Assembly: GCF_007625155.1 (NCBI RefSeq)
Contig: NZ_VMNK01000015.1
Location: 186,001-250,000, forward strand
Length of the DNA stretch: 64,000 nt
Direction of reading: 5' to 3'
Origin: Denitromonas halophila
GTDB taxonomy: Bacteria > Pseudomonadota > Gammaproteobacteria > Burkholderiales > Rhodocyclaceae
Part shown: positions 47,490 through 57,000 of the stretch, piece after piece
Numbering within the stretch: the first letter of the stretch is position 1
Layout of the letters: every line of letters begins with the position of its first letter
The notes under the pieces: generated by a model
The model's input: the letters and a program-made list of their open reading frames with translations, nothing else
Database searches by the model: none
Told to the model about the DNA's origin: nothing
Program-made: the position numbers and the translations under genes

Positions 47490-48080
47490 GTGAGCATGCT
47501 GACAGCCGAGGCGGCGATCGAGTTTGAAACGGAACGTTTGCGTCTGCGCCAGTGGCGGACGACCGACCGCGGGCCGTTCGCGGCGCTCAATGCCGATCCG
47601 GAGGTGATGGCGTTTTTTCCCTCGCCGCTAAGCCGTGCGGCCAGCGACGCCTTGGCAGCACGCTGTGCGGCGCTGATCGAGGCGCGGGGCTGGGGCTTCT
47701 GGGCCTGCGAGCTGAAACGCACCGGCGAGTTCATCGGTTTTGTGGGTTTGCATGAGCCCCCCGCTGCCTTGCCGCTTTCACCTTGCGTGGAGATTGGCTG
47801 GCGCCTGGCGCTGCCGTTCTGGGGGCAGGGCTATGCCAGCGAGGCGGCGCGCGGCGCATTGGCGGTGGGCTTTGAGCAACTGGCACTGTCCGAGATCGTG
47901 TCGTTTACCGCCACCATCAATATTCGCTCCCGCGCGGTCATGTCGCGCCTCGGGATGCGTCAGACGGGGCAGTTCATGCATCCATCGCTGGCCGATGGCA
48001 GCCCCTTGCGTGCGCACTGCTGGTACCGTTTGTCTATCGCGCAGTGGCATGCGCAGGGGCTCAGACCACGGAGGAAATGA
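47490..48080 (+). CDS. GNAT-family N-acetyltransferase (RimJ/RimL-like)
   Basis: A 196-residue acetyltransferase. It begins with the family's FETERLRLRQWRTTD and has the acetyl-CoA region PFWGQGYASEAARGAL, followed by NIRSRAVMSRLGMRQTGQF. This pattern is typical of RimJ/RimL-type enzymes that acetylate protein N-termini or small amines; the substrate cannot be predicted. I chose the GTG at 47490 because GAGGAGAGC lies just before it; the frame is open from 47439. The VOC gene follows after one base. Confidence 0.87.
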   Translation: MSMLTAEAAIEFETERLRLRQWRTTDRGPFAALNADPEVMAFFPSPLSRAASDALAARCAALIEARGWGFWACELKRTGEFIGFVGLHEPPAALPLSPCVEIGWRLALPFWGQGYASEAARGALAVGFEQLALSEIVSFTATINIRSRAVMSRLGMRQTGQFMHPSLADGSPLRAHCWYRLSIAQWHAQGLRPRRK

Positions 48081-48081
48081 C

Positions 48082-48492
48082 ATGAAGCCGCGTATCAGCA
48101 TGATCACCCTGGGGGTGCGCGATCTGGCCGCATCCATCCATTTTTACGAAGAAGGCCTGGATTTTCCGCGTATGGAATCGCCGCCGGGGGTTGCGTTCTT
48201 CACGCTCAATGGCACCTGGCTCGGGCTGTATGGGCGCGATGCGCTGGCCGAGGACGCACAGGTGAGCAAGGAGGGCGAAGGCTTTCCCGGTTTTTCGCTG
48301 GCCCACAATCTGGCATCCGAAGCCGAGGTGGACCAAGTGATGGCGCAGGCGCTGGCTGCGGGTGCGACGCTGGCCAAAGAGCCGCAAAAGGTGTTCTGGG
48401 GTGGGTACAGCGGCTACTTCAAGGACCCGGACGGCTATTTGTGGGAGCTGGCCTACAACCCGTTTGCCTGGATTGGTCCGCACGATGATTGA
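48082..48492 (+). CDS. VOC (glyoxalase/bleomycin-resistance fold) protein
   Basis: A 136-residue vicinal-oxygen-chelate protein. Typical parts are ISMITLGVRDLAASIHFYEE, LGLYGRDALAEDA and the C-terminal GGYSGYFKDPDGYLWELAYN with its metal-ligand Glu. The family includes glyoxalases, dioxygenases and resistance proteins; the reaction here is not predictable. GGAGGAAATGAC precedes the ATG, overlapping the end of the acetyltransferase gene, so the two are cotranscribed. Confidence 0.87.
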   Translation: MKPRISMITLGVRDLAASIHFYEEGLDFPRMESPPGVAFFTLNGTWLGLYGRDALAEDAQVSKEGEGFPGFSLAHNLASEAEVDQVMAQALAAGATLAKEPQKVFWGGYSGYFKDPDGYLWELAYNPFAWIGPHDD

Positions 48493-48607
48493 TCGTCGCG
48501 GGTGCCGGGCGCGATGTTTCTAAGCCGCGGAAGCACTTTTTTGATCGTACTTCGGCCATCGTTGCCAGGCGGTTGACGTAGCGGCCACAAGACTTGCACG
48601 GCACACC

Positions 48608-48643
48608 TGTTCCGAAATGGAGCAGATGTGCCGTTTCGATGCA
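48608..48643. promoter_or_regulatory. Bipartite enhancer element, copy C (no obvious promoter)
   Basis: TGTTCC-N5-GGAGCA is followed after 9 bases by TTTCGATGCA, matching copies A and B. It lies in the gap between the ends of two convergent genes, where no sigma-54 site is visible. Confidence 0.7.
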
Positions 48644-48662
48644 CATGTGTATCGCGAGGTGT

Positions 48663-49187
48663 TCAGCGCCTGGCTGGCAGCATCCGCTGCAAAGTGCCGT
48701 CCCGACGTACGGCGTGACGAATGGCGGCAGCCACATGCAGCACGATCAGCGCGATCAGCGTCCAGGCCAGATACTTGTGGGTGGTGCTGAACAGTGTGTT
48801 AAGGGTGTCGTCCGGCCAGCCGGCTTTTGGAATTTCGACGCCGAAGAACTTGAGCGGGTACTTGGTGAAATTGACCGAGGTCAGCCCCATGCTCGGCACC
48901 ACCACCAGCAGCACATACAGCAGGTGATGTGCGGCGTTGGCCAGGCGTGTTTCGATGGTTGTCAGCGCCTGGTTTGGCGGCGGGCGGTGGCTGATGCGCC
49001 AGCCCAGACGCACAAAAACAAGCATCAAGGCCAGCATCCCGAAGGATTTGTGAATGCCGATCGCCCAGCCGCGCTCCGGCCCTTTGGGCAGGTCGGACAT
49101 CCACAGCCCCCAGCCAATCAGCCCGATCACGAGCACCGCCATGAGCCAGTGCAGACCCATGGCGACGCGGCTGTAACGCGGGTTCAT
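48663..49187 (-). CDS. Cytochrome b561
   Basis: A 174-residue inner-membrane protein with four membrane helices. Haem-ligand histidines are visible in MGLHWLMAVL, IHKSFGMLALML, NAAHHLLYVLL and TTHKYLAWTLIAL. Such proteins shuttle electrons between periplasmic carriers and the quinone pool. The start overlaps the beta-propeller stop codon by 4 bases (ATGA), so it is the fourth gene of the 51.4-48.7 kb operon. Here it could link periplasmic quinoprotein electrons to the membrane. Confidence 0.9.
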   Translation of the reverse strand: MNPRYSRVAMGLHWLMAVLVIGLIGWGLWMSDLPKGPERGWAIGIHKSFGMLALMLVFVRLGWRISHRPPPNQALTTIETRLANAAHHLLYVLLVVVPSMGLTSVNFTKYPLKFFGVEIPKAGWPDDTLNTLFSTTHKYLAWTLIALIVLHVAAAIRHAVRRDGTLQRMLPARR

Positions 49188-50134
49188 CGGATCACCACGC
49201 CCCACGGGAAGCTGCCGACCGGGACATCCTTGATCGCCTTGAGGCTGGCGGTGTCGATCACGGTGACGGTGTCGGAGCGGCCGTTGGCCACGTACAGCTT
49301 GGCGCCGTCGGGCGTGATCGCCATGTTCCACGGGCGCTTGCCGACCGGCACGGTACCCACCACGGTGTTGGTCGCGGTGTCGATGGCCATGACGGTGGCG
49401 TCCTTGCCATTGGAGACATACACCCGCTTGCCGTCTGGGCTGATGGCGATGCCGTTGGAGAACTTGCCGGCGGGGATGCTGGCGATCACGGTGTGAGTGG
49501 CCACGTCGATGGCGAACACGGTGTTGCCGATCTCGCAGGCCACGTAGGCGCGGCTGCCGTCGGGCGTAAAGCCGATGCCGCGCGGACGTTTGGCGACCGG
49601 AATCTGCGCAACCTGCTTCATGGCGGCGACGTCAATCACGTCGACTTGTTCGGCGTCTTCGGCGCTGGCGTAGAGCCATTTTCCGTCGGGGCTGAAGACG
49701 GCGTGCTCGGGGTTTTCACCCTTCACCTTGATGTGCGCCAGCGTCTTGCCGGTGACCGCTTCGAGCAGGGCGACGCTGTTGTCCTCTTCAACTGCCGCGG
49801 CCAGCAGCTTGCCGTCGCGAGAGATGTACAGGCCCTCGGGCGAGTCGCCCAGTTTCCAGCTGGCAACAGGTTTTCCGCTGGCCAGGTCGACCACGATGAG
49901 CGATTCGGTCGGCGAGTCGGTCAGATACAGCCGGCTGCCATCGGGCGCGATGGCGATGCCGCGCGGCCGTTCGCTGATCTTCAGCGTGGTGGTGACGGTG
50001 TCGGTGGCGGTGTCGATAACGCTGACCGTGCCCGATTTTTCGTTGGGTACGTAGGCCAGTGGCGCAGCCAGAACGGCGCCGGCAAAGCCATAGAACGTCA
50101 GGGCTAGCGCCGCTTTAAGCGTTGTTTTACGCAT
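49184..50134 (-). CDS. PQQ-dependent catabolism-associated YVTN beta-propeller protein
   Basis: A 316-residue exported protein with a signal peptide (ending VLAA) and seven or so YVTN-type blades. Repeats such as SVIDTATDTV, IAIAPDGSRLYLTDS, AISPDGKRVYVSNG and AITPDGAKLYVANG are plain. NCBI names this family for its co-occurrence with PQQ-dependent alcohol catabolism. No catalytic residues are evident; a scaffold or sensing role is likely. GAGGAGACACCC precedes the ATG at 50134; the frame is open to 50233. It is the third gene of its operon. Confidence 0.9.
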   Translation of the reverse strand: MRKTTLKAALALTFYGFAGAVLAAPLAYVPNEKSGTVSVIDTATDTVTTTLKISERPRGIAIAPDGSRLYLTDSPTESLIVVDLASGKPVASWKLGDSPEGLYISRDGKLLAAAVEEDNSVALLEAVTGKTLAHIKVKGENPEHAVFSPDGKWLYASAEDAEQVDVIDVAAMKQVAQIPVAKRPRGIGFTPDGSRAYVACEIGNTVFAIDVATHTVIASIPAGKFSNGIAISPDGKRVYVSNGKDATVMAIDTATNTVVGTVPVGKRPWNMAITPDGAKLYVANGRSDTVTVIDTASLKAIKDVPVGSFPWGVVIR

Positions 50135-50174
50135 GGGTGTCTCCTCGCCGATGGTCATGCCATCGATTCTGTGG

Positions 50175-51026
50175 TCAGGGGGTTTGGTGAGTGATGCCGT
50201 GCTCTTTGAAGATGCGTGCCAGTGTGCCATCACGCTGGATGTCGATCATGGCCTGCGAGAGTGCCTCGGCCAGCAGCGTGCTGTCCGCCTTGACGGCCAT
50301 GCCCAGCGACCAGCCCTTGATGCGCAGCTCCGGCATCGAGACGGGGCCGACATCAATGTGCCCCGGCGCACCCAGCGCACCCTCGATCTCGGCGCGTGAG
50401 GCCATCACCGCGGCAATGCTGCCGGCCTTGAGCGCGGCGACGGCGTCATTGACGGTCTTGAAGTGCACCACGTTGTCGCGCAGTCGGCCATTGAGCACGC
50501 CGAGCAGGAAGTCGTCAGCGAGGCTGGCGGTTTCGACGCCGATCTTTTCGCGGGTGAACACCTCCAGCGCGGTGGCGGCCGAGCCTTTGACCGGCGGCAC
50601 GCGCGACGGATCGCGCGCGACGGCAAGTGATTCGAGGTGGTAGGGGGCGAAGATGCGCACCTTGTCATTGAGTTCGGCGAGGCGCTGATCCACCGGGACA
50701 TGGAGCATCACGTCGCCGGGGCGGGTGCCCAGGTAGTGACCTTTCCACACCATGTTGCGCAGGTCGTCGTTCATGTCCTCGTCTGCGGTGACTTCAACCA
50801 CATCGGCGGTCAGCCCCATGCGCTTGGCCAGCTCTCGGCCGATGGCAATGTCGACGCCTTTGCCTTTGGCGGAATAGGGCGGAAAGTCGGCATACACGGC
50901 AATGCGCAGGCGGCCCGGCTGCTGAATTTCCAGCGCGTCGGCGGCGGTGGCGTGGCTCAGGCTGGCCGCCAGGCAGGCGACGGCCGCGATCGAGCCAAGT
51001 GCAATACGGCGTAGATTATTCTTCAT
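50175..51026 (-). CDS. Quinoprotein dehydrogenase-associated solute-binding protein (MxaJ-like)
   Basis: A 283-residue periplasmic protein of the extracellular solute-binding family 3 fold. A signal peptide (ending HATA) is followed by LRIAVYADFPPYSAKGKGVDIAIG, the usual first strand, and VMASRAEIEG near the second lobe. NCBI describes a quinoprotein dehydrogenase-associated putative ABC-transporter binding protein; MxaJ of methanol oxidation belongs to the same broad group. MxaJ may help place metal or mature the enzyme rather than import solute, and no permease is here. It overlaps the cytochrome gene by 11 bases. Confidence 0.87.
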   Translation of the reverse strand: MKNNLRRIALGSIAAVACLAASLSHATAADALEIQQPGRLRIAVYADFPPYSAKGKGVDIAIGRELAKRMGLTADVVEVTADEDMNDDLRNMVWKGHYLGTRPGDVMLHVPVDQRLAELNDKVRIFAPYHLESLAVARDPSRVPPVKGSAATALEVFTREKIGVETASLADDFLLGVLNGRLRDNVVHFKTVNDAVAALKAGSIAAVMASRAEIEGALGAPGHIDVGPVSMPELRIKGWSLGMAVKADSTLLAEALSQAMIDIQRDGTLARIFKEHGITHQTP

Positions 51027-51447
51027 GGACAGTCTCCAGCCAGGCACGAATCGACCACATGGCCTCTTGCTGCAGAATACCTTCGAACGGGGGCATATAG
51101 ACCTTGCCGTTGCGGGTGGCGCCGTTGCGAATGCGCTGCATGAAGATCTCATCGCCTTCCATGCCCTCGGGCAGCATGCGAAGGTCAGGCGCGATACCGC
51201 CGGAGATGCCGCCCAGGCCGTGGCAGCGCGCACAGTTCTGGTTGTAGGCGGAGTCGCCAATGCGGATGGCTTCCTTGTCGCCCCGGTAGGGGTTCTCGGG
51301 CAGCCAGTCGGCACCGAGCGACTTCAATGTGCTGGTATCGACGGCTTGCGGTGTCACGTCACCGTGCGCAAGGGCGTGGCCCGAGACGCCGAGGGCGAGG
51401 ATCACCGCAGCGTGGCGCAAGGGACGGAGAGCGGGGAGGTAAGGCAT
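51016..51447 (-). CDS. Cytochrome c-550 of the alcohol-oxidation type
   Basis: A 143-residue exported cytochrome c: signal peptide (ending ALAH), the haem motif CARCH in YNQNCARCHG, and probable axial Met in VYMPPFEGIL. The text ENPYRGDKEAIRIGDSAYNQ parallels PedF at 30 kb, so it is a second, shorter member of that group. It probably accepts electrons from a PQQ dehydrogenase. GAGGAACC precedes the ATG at 51447; the frame is open to 51516. It is the first gene of the operon, behind a perfect sigma-54-type promoter. Confidence 0.9.
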   Translation of the reverse strand: MPYLPALRPLRHAAVILALGVSGHALAHGDVTPQAVDTSTLKSLGADWLPENPYRGDKEAIRIGDSAYNQNCARCHGLGGISGGIAPDLRMLPEGMEGDEIFMQRIRNGATRNGKVYMPPFEGILQQEAMWSIRAWLETVHEE

Positions 51448-51512
51448 GACTGGTTCCTCTATCTTGGTTGAGTTCGATCCACTGCTCGAGGGCAGGGGGT
51501 GAGCTCTCCCCC

Positions 51513-51527
51513 GCAAAGGCTGTGCCA
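51513..51527 (-). promoter_or_regulatory. Sigma-54 (-24/-12) promoter for the cytochrome/propeller operon
   Basis: On the minus strand it reads TGGCAC-AGCCT-TTGC, a perfect consensus match. The expected start is near 51501, ~54 bases before the cytochrome ATG. Confidence 0.85.
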
Positions 51528-51611
51528 GTTGCTTTCACGGCGCGTTCATCCCGCTCGGAAGCGGCTGATATCGCCCAAGCGACGGATGGTCAGCCATTTG
51601 TCAGTGTTCGC

Positions 51612-51626
51612 TGGCACACTAGTTGC
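51612..51626 (+). promoter_or_regulatory. Sigma-54 (-24/-12) promoter for the second AcoR-like gene
   Basis: The site reads TGGCAC-ACTAG-TTGC, a perfect consensus match, ~85 bases from the divergent promoter. The expected start near 51638 lies ~107 bases before the ATG. Confidence 0.82.
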
Positions 51627-51656
51627 GTGATAGGTGACACAGGGATCTGCCCAGCT

Positions 51657-51673
51657 TGCTCCAGCTTGGAGCA
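51657..51673. promoter_or_regulatory. Enhancer dyad, copy D (perfect palindrome)
   Basis: TGCTCC-AGCTT-GGAGCA has perfect arms and the same 5-base spacer as copies A-C, but the following TTTCGAWGCA block is absent. It lies ~130 bases upstream of the minus-strand promoter and just downstream of the plus-strand one, so it may activate one and restrain the other. Confidence 0.72.
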
Positions 51674-51744
51674 GTTGCTACGTAGAGGAACAGGTCCGCA
51701 TAACTATCAGAAAAATAATAAAAAATAGCTGCATGGAGGAGACG

Positions 51745-53757
51745 ATGGAGAATCCGCTGCAATCAGTGGAGCACCGCGATGTCCGCGTTCGCGACGCTCG
51801 CACGGCGTTTTTTGAGCAAGGCGCACCGGCCGACGCGCTGGTGCCCATGGTGGGGACTGTCGCCAATTCCTGGTCGCGCTGCATACAGGTCGGGCTGGAG
51901 GCGTCGGCGCGTTCTGCTGGCGTGGATCCGGTGACGGACAGCCAGCTGCGCGAGACGCGCGATCGCAATGCGTTTTTGCTCTCCCATGCCCGCGGCGTGC
52001 TCAGTCATCTGTATGAACAAATCCGATCGACTGGCAGTGTGGTGATTTTGTCCGACGGCAACGGACTCGTGCTCGAAGGCATGGGCGATGCCGATTTTGT
52101 CAGCCGTGCCGATCAGGTTGCGCTGAAGGCCGGTGCCCAGTGGGCCGAGGGGCTGCGCGGCACCAATGCCATCGGCACCGCGATTGCCGAGCAACGCCCT
52201 GTCGAGGTGGTGGGTGCCGAACACTTCTTCGATTGCAATGCCTTCCTCACCTGCAGTGCGTCGCCCATTTTTGATGCCGGCGGTCAGTTGATGGGGGTGC
52301 TCGATATCTCCGGCGACTCCCGCTCACACGAACGGCACACGCTTGGCTTGGTCCGCATGTCCGCTCAGCTGCTCGAAAAGCGGTTGTTCGAGGCGGAGTT
52401 CGGACGCGAGATTCTGGTGTTTTTCCATCCGCGCATGGAATACGTCGGCTCCTTGCAAGAGGGGGTGTTGGCCTTCAACCAGGGCGGCGAGTTGCTTGGG
52501 GCCAACCGCTGCGCACTCGAGCTGCTCAAGCTCACACGCAACATGCTGCGCCAGCTCGATTTCGGCCTGTTGTTCGATCAGAATTTTGGTGTTTTTGTGG
52601 ATCGGAGCATGCGTGATCCGCATGCCTTGTCCTCCCTGCCGCGCCGCCATGGCGAGCGTGTGTATGCCCGCATGAACATGCCTGCGGCGCTGATGCCTGC
52701 CGCCCGTTCCGCGCCGCCGCCCGCCCCCACGAAGATTGCCGCGGCACCCGCGCGAACAAGTAAATCGGCCTGCAGCGATGGCCGTGTCAGCTTTGACTGT
52801 CTCGATACCGGTGATGCGCGCATGGGGGCGGCGATTCAACGCGCCACCCGCATGGTCGGCAAAGACATTCCGCTGTTGATTCTCGGTGAGTCCGGTGTGG
52901 GCAAGGAGATGTTCGCCAAGGCCTTTCATGATGTCGGTCCGCGGCGCAGCGCGCCTTTCGTGGCGCTCAATTGCGCGGCCATCCCCGAGAACCTGATCGA
53001 GTCCGAGCTGTTTGGCTACCTCGGCGGCGCATTTACCGGCGCACGCAAGGAAGGCTATACCGGCAAGATCCAGCAAGCCTGTGGCGGCACCTTGTTTCTC
53101 GATGAAATCGGCGACATGCCGCTCAACCTGCAGGCGCGCCTGCTGCGCGTGCTGCAGGACCGGGTCGTGACGCCGCTCGGTGGCGCCAAGCCGGTGCCGG
53201 TGGATGTGTCGCTGGTGTGCGCGACCCACCGAAATCTGGTCGACGCGGTCAAGACGGGCGCCTTCCGTCAAGACTTGTATTACCGGGTCAACGGGCTCAC
53301 GGTGACCCTGCCGTCGTTGAGAGAGCGCACGGATATCCGCGCCATCGTGGCCAATATCATCGCGATTGAAACCGACGGCATGCGCGATATTGCGGTGTCG
53401 GAAGAGGTGCTGACCTTCTTCGAGCGCTATCGCTGGCCGGGCAATATCCGCCAGATGCACAACGCGCTGCGGGTGGCGGTGGCCCTGCTCGATGACGATG
53501 AAGATCTGATCGATTCCACCCACTTGCCTGAAGAGCTTTTCGCCATGGAAAGCGATTCCGACGAACCCGTTGAGCGGGCCGAGCCACGGCCGCGGCGCAT
53601 TGATGTGGCGCCTCTGCAGGGAGCCGAGTCGCTCGAAACAATCGAAAAACGGGCAATCGAGCAGGTGCTCGAAGAGGAAGGCGGCAATGTATCCGCCGCC
53701 GCGCGGCGGCTGGGGATCAGCCGCAATACCTTGTACCGGAAGCTGGGCCGGATGTAA
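51745..53757 (+). CDS. AcoR-like sigma-54-dependent activator (second copy)
   Basis: A 670-residue enhancer-binding protein. The sensory half has VANSWSRCIQVGL, a GAF domain with GTNAIGTAIAEQRPVEVVGA, and a PAS-like part. A Pro/Ala-rich linker (~315-345) follows. The AAA+ domain has GESGVGKE, GAFTGARKEG and GGTLFLDEIGD. The Fis-type helix-turn-helix is GNVSAAARRLGISRNTLYRKL. I chose the ATG at 51745 because GGAGGAGACG directly precedes it; another ATG lies at 51733. It is divergent from the cytochrome/propeller operon and has its own sigma-54 promoter, so it probably activates that operon and itself. Its recognition helix closely resembles that of the first copy, so both may read the same DNA site. 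Confidence 0.9.
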   Translation: MENPLQSVEHRDVRVRDARTAFFEQGAPADALVPMVGTVANSWSRCIQVGLEASARSAGVDPVTDSQLRETRDRNAFLLSHARGVLSHLYEQIRSTGSVVILSDGNGLVLEGMGDADFVSRADQVALKAGAQWAEGLRGTNAIGTAIAEQRPVEVVGAEHFFDCNAFLTCSASPIFDAGGQLMGVLDISGDSRSHERHTLGLVRMSAQLLEKRLFEAEFGREILVFFHPRMEYVGSLQEGVLAFNQGGELLGANRCALELLKLTRNMLRQLDFGLLFDQNFGVFVDRSMRDPHALSSLPRRHGERVYARMNMPAALMPAARSAPPPAPTKIAAAPARTSKSACSDGRVSFDCLDTGDARMGAAIQRATRMVGKDIPLLILGESGVGKEMFAKAFHDVGPRRSAPFVALNCAAIPENLIESELFGYLGGAFTGARKEGYTGKIQQACGGTLFLDEIGDMPLNLQARLLRVLQDRVVTPLGGAKPVPVDVSLVCATHRNLVDAVKTGAFRQDLYYRVNGLTVTLPSLRERTDIRAIVANIIAIETDGMRDIAVSEEVLTFFERYRWPGNIRQMHNALRVAVALLDDDEDLIDSTHLPEELFAMESDSDEPVERAEPRPRRIDVAPLQGAESLETIEKRAIEQVLEEEGGNVSAAARRLGISRNTLYRKLGRM

Positions 53758-54014
53758 GGCTTTGATTTGCGCCGGGTATGGGGCCGCCGGTTGGTTGTGC
53801 CTCGGTGGTCACTGGTGCGATGAGGCCAAGCCCGGCGAGGCCAACGACGTAGCGGGTTTGTGCAACATCGTCAGCCGCATCAAGGTCAGAGCGCGTCATC
53901 CGGTCGAGTGCATCGACTGGCGTGAGTTTAAGGAGTGCCTTTGTCGCCAACCGAGGATTCTCCCTCGCTGGCGCCCCGGATTGGCTTCCACAAGCGCAGT
54001 CCGGTTTTTCCATT

Positions 54015-57000
54015 TCAGTGGCGGCGCAGATCGAGGGTGAAGGGGAACTCCGGATTGGTGTTCACCGGCGGCGGGTTGATCTTGCCGGGGGTGTGACCAA
54101 AGGCGAAGAAGCGCGCCAGCCGGCGGCTTTCGGCCTCAAAAGCGTTGACCGGGAAGGTGTCGAAACTGCGACCGCCGGGGTGCGCCACATGATACTGGCA
54201 GCCACCGAGCGAGCGTTGCGTCCAGGTGTCGACCAGGTCGAACACCAGCGGCGCATGCACCGGAATCAGCGGATGCAGGCAGGACGGTGGCTGCCATGCG
54301 CGGTAGCGCACGCCGGCCACAAACTCGCCGACGGTGCCGGTGTTTTGCAGTGGCACGGTCTCGCCATTGCAGGTGAGGCGGTAGCGATCCGGCGCCATGC
54401 CGGTGAGCTTGACCTGGAGTCGCTCGACCGACGAGTCGACAAAACGCACCGCGCCGCCGGCCGCGCCTTCTTCACCCATGACATGCCAAGGTTCGAGGGC
54501 GTGACGTACTTCGAGCGTCATGCCGCGTACGGTGACATCGCCGTGACGCGGGAAGCGGAACTCGAGGTGCGGGGCGAACCACCCGAATTCGAGCGGGAAG
54601 CCGGCATCGCGGGTCTCTTCGATCACGTCTTTCAGGTCTTGCGCGACGAAGTGCGGGAGCATGAAACGGTCGTGCAGCTCGGTGCCCCAGCGGGCGAGAC
54701 GATCCGGCTGATAAGGCGTTTTCCAGAAGCGCGCGACCAGGGCGCGCAGCAGCAGTTGCTGGGCGAGGCTCATCTGCGCATGCGGCGGCATTTCAAAGGC
54801 ACGCAGTTCCAGCAGGCCAAGGCGGCCGGTCGCACCGTCGGGCGAGTAGAGCTTGTCGATGCAGAACTCGGCCCGGTGGGTGTTGCCGGTGACGTCGATC
54901 AGCAGGTTGCGCAGCAGTCGGTCAACTTGCCAGGGCAGGGATTCCTGGCCTGCGTCGGGCATCTGCTTGAAGGCGAGTTCGAGCTCGTAGAGGCTGTCGT
55001 TGCGCGCTTCATCCACCCGCGGCGCCTGGCTGCTCGGGCCGATGAACAGGCCGGAGAACAGATAGGACAGGCTGGGGTGGTTGTGCCAATAGGCGATCAG
55101 GCTGGCGAGCAGGTCGGGGCGGCGCAGGAAGGGCGAGTCGGCCGGCGTGGCGCCGCCAAGCACGAAGTGGTTGCCGCCGCCGGTGCCGGTGTGACGGCCG
55201 TCGACCATGAACTTTTCGGTGCTGAGCCGGCTGATGCGGGCCGCTTCGTAGAGGTGAACGCTGCGCTCGACCAGCTCGTCCCAAGATTTGGCCGGGTGCA
55301 CGTTGACTTCGATGACGCCGGGGTCGGGGGTGACGCGGAACACCGTGACGCGCGGATCCTTGGGTGGCTCATAACCCTCGAGAATGACCGGCAGCGACAT
55401 GGCGTCGGCGGCATCTTCAACGGCCACCAGCAGTTCGACGTAGTCTTCGAGGCTGCTGGTGGGCGGCATGAACACATACAGCCGGCCGTCTCGCGGTTCG
55501 GCGCACATGGCCAGACGGGTGATGTTGGTGGCCGATTCGCCGTGCGCGGGCGCTGCGCTGCTCAGACCTTGGGCGTTGGCGGTGCCCGCTTCGGCTCCTG
55601 CACCTGCATCTGCACCGGAGGCTGCCGACGCCGCCGGTGAGCCGGATACGGCAGCCTGACGGCGGCTGCGCAGCTGGGTGGCGATCTGCGCGCGCGAGGG
55701 CAGCGGCACGACTGGCTGCATCGGGTCGGGTGGCAGGACGTGCGGGTAGTCGGTTTCCTTGACCCAGGGCTGTGAGTCGATCGGCAGGCGGTAGCCGATG
55801 GGCGAGTCGCCCGGCACCAGATGGCAGCGGCCGGTGCGCATATACCAATCGCTGCTCTCCCAGTGACCCGCGGTGTTCTTGTTCACGGGCAGAACATGAC
55901 CGACCGCGGCGTCCAGGCCCTTGTCGAAAACGCGTCGCAGGCGCTCGCGCTCGAGTGGGTCTTTCAGGCGCGCGTCGAAGGGATCGACGTTCACCGGCAA
56001 GGTGCGCTCGCGCCACAGGTAATAGTAAACGTCCTCGAAAGTCGGGAAGACATGCTTGGGCGCGAGGCCGAGGTTTTCCGCCACCTTGCGCAAGAACTGC
56101 TCAGTGGTGTCGGTGGTGACCTTGTAGTTTTTCTTCTCATCGCCCAGCAGGGCCGGGTTGTGCCATAGCGGCTCGCCATCTTCGCGCCAGAAGCAGTTCA
56201 GGCTCCAGCGCGGCAATTGCTCGCCGGGGTACCACTTGCCCTGACCGAAGTGGGTCAGGCCCTTGGGTGCGTATTTTTCGCGTAGATGCTGGAACACGTC
56301 GGCGGCCAGCAGACGCTTGGTGGGGCCGAGTGCGGCGGTGTTCCATTCGTCGCCATCGGGGTCGTCGATGGACACAAAGGTGGGCTCGCCACCCATGGTC
56401 AGGCGGACATCCTGCGCGACCAGGGCTTCGTCGATGCGGTGGCCGAGCGATTCGATGGCTGACCACTGTTCGTCGGTGTAGGGCTTGGTGACGCGCGGCG
56501 CTTCGTGTACCCGGGTGACTTCCATCGAGTGGGAGAACTCGACTTCGCTCTTGGTGACCGCGCCGGTGATGGGCGCAGCAGAGGAGGGCTCGGGCGTGCA
56601 GGACAGGGGAATGTGCCCTTCGCCGGCGAACAGGCCCGAGGTGGGGTCGAGGCCGATCCAGCCCGCGCCGGGGAGGTAGACCTCGCACCAGGCGTGCAGG
56701 TCGGTGAAGTCGACCTCGGTGCCTTGCGGGCCGTCCAAGCTTTTGACGTCGGGTGTGAGCTGAATCAGATAGCCCGAGACAAAACGGGCGGCCAGCCCGA
56801 GGTGGCGCAACACCTGCACCAGTAACCAGGCCGAATCGCGGCAGGAGCCGAGTCGCTTCTCGAGGGTTTCTTCCGGCGTCTGGACGCCAGGTTCCATGCG
56901 AATCGTGTAGTTGATGTCGTTCTGGATGCGCGTGTTGATGGCGACCAGGAAGTCGACACTGCGGGTCGGCGTCAGATCGACGTCGGCGATGTACTGGGCG

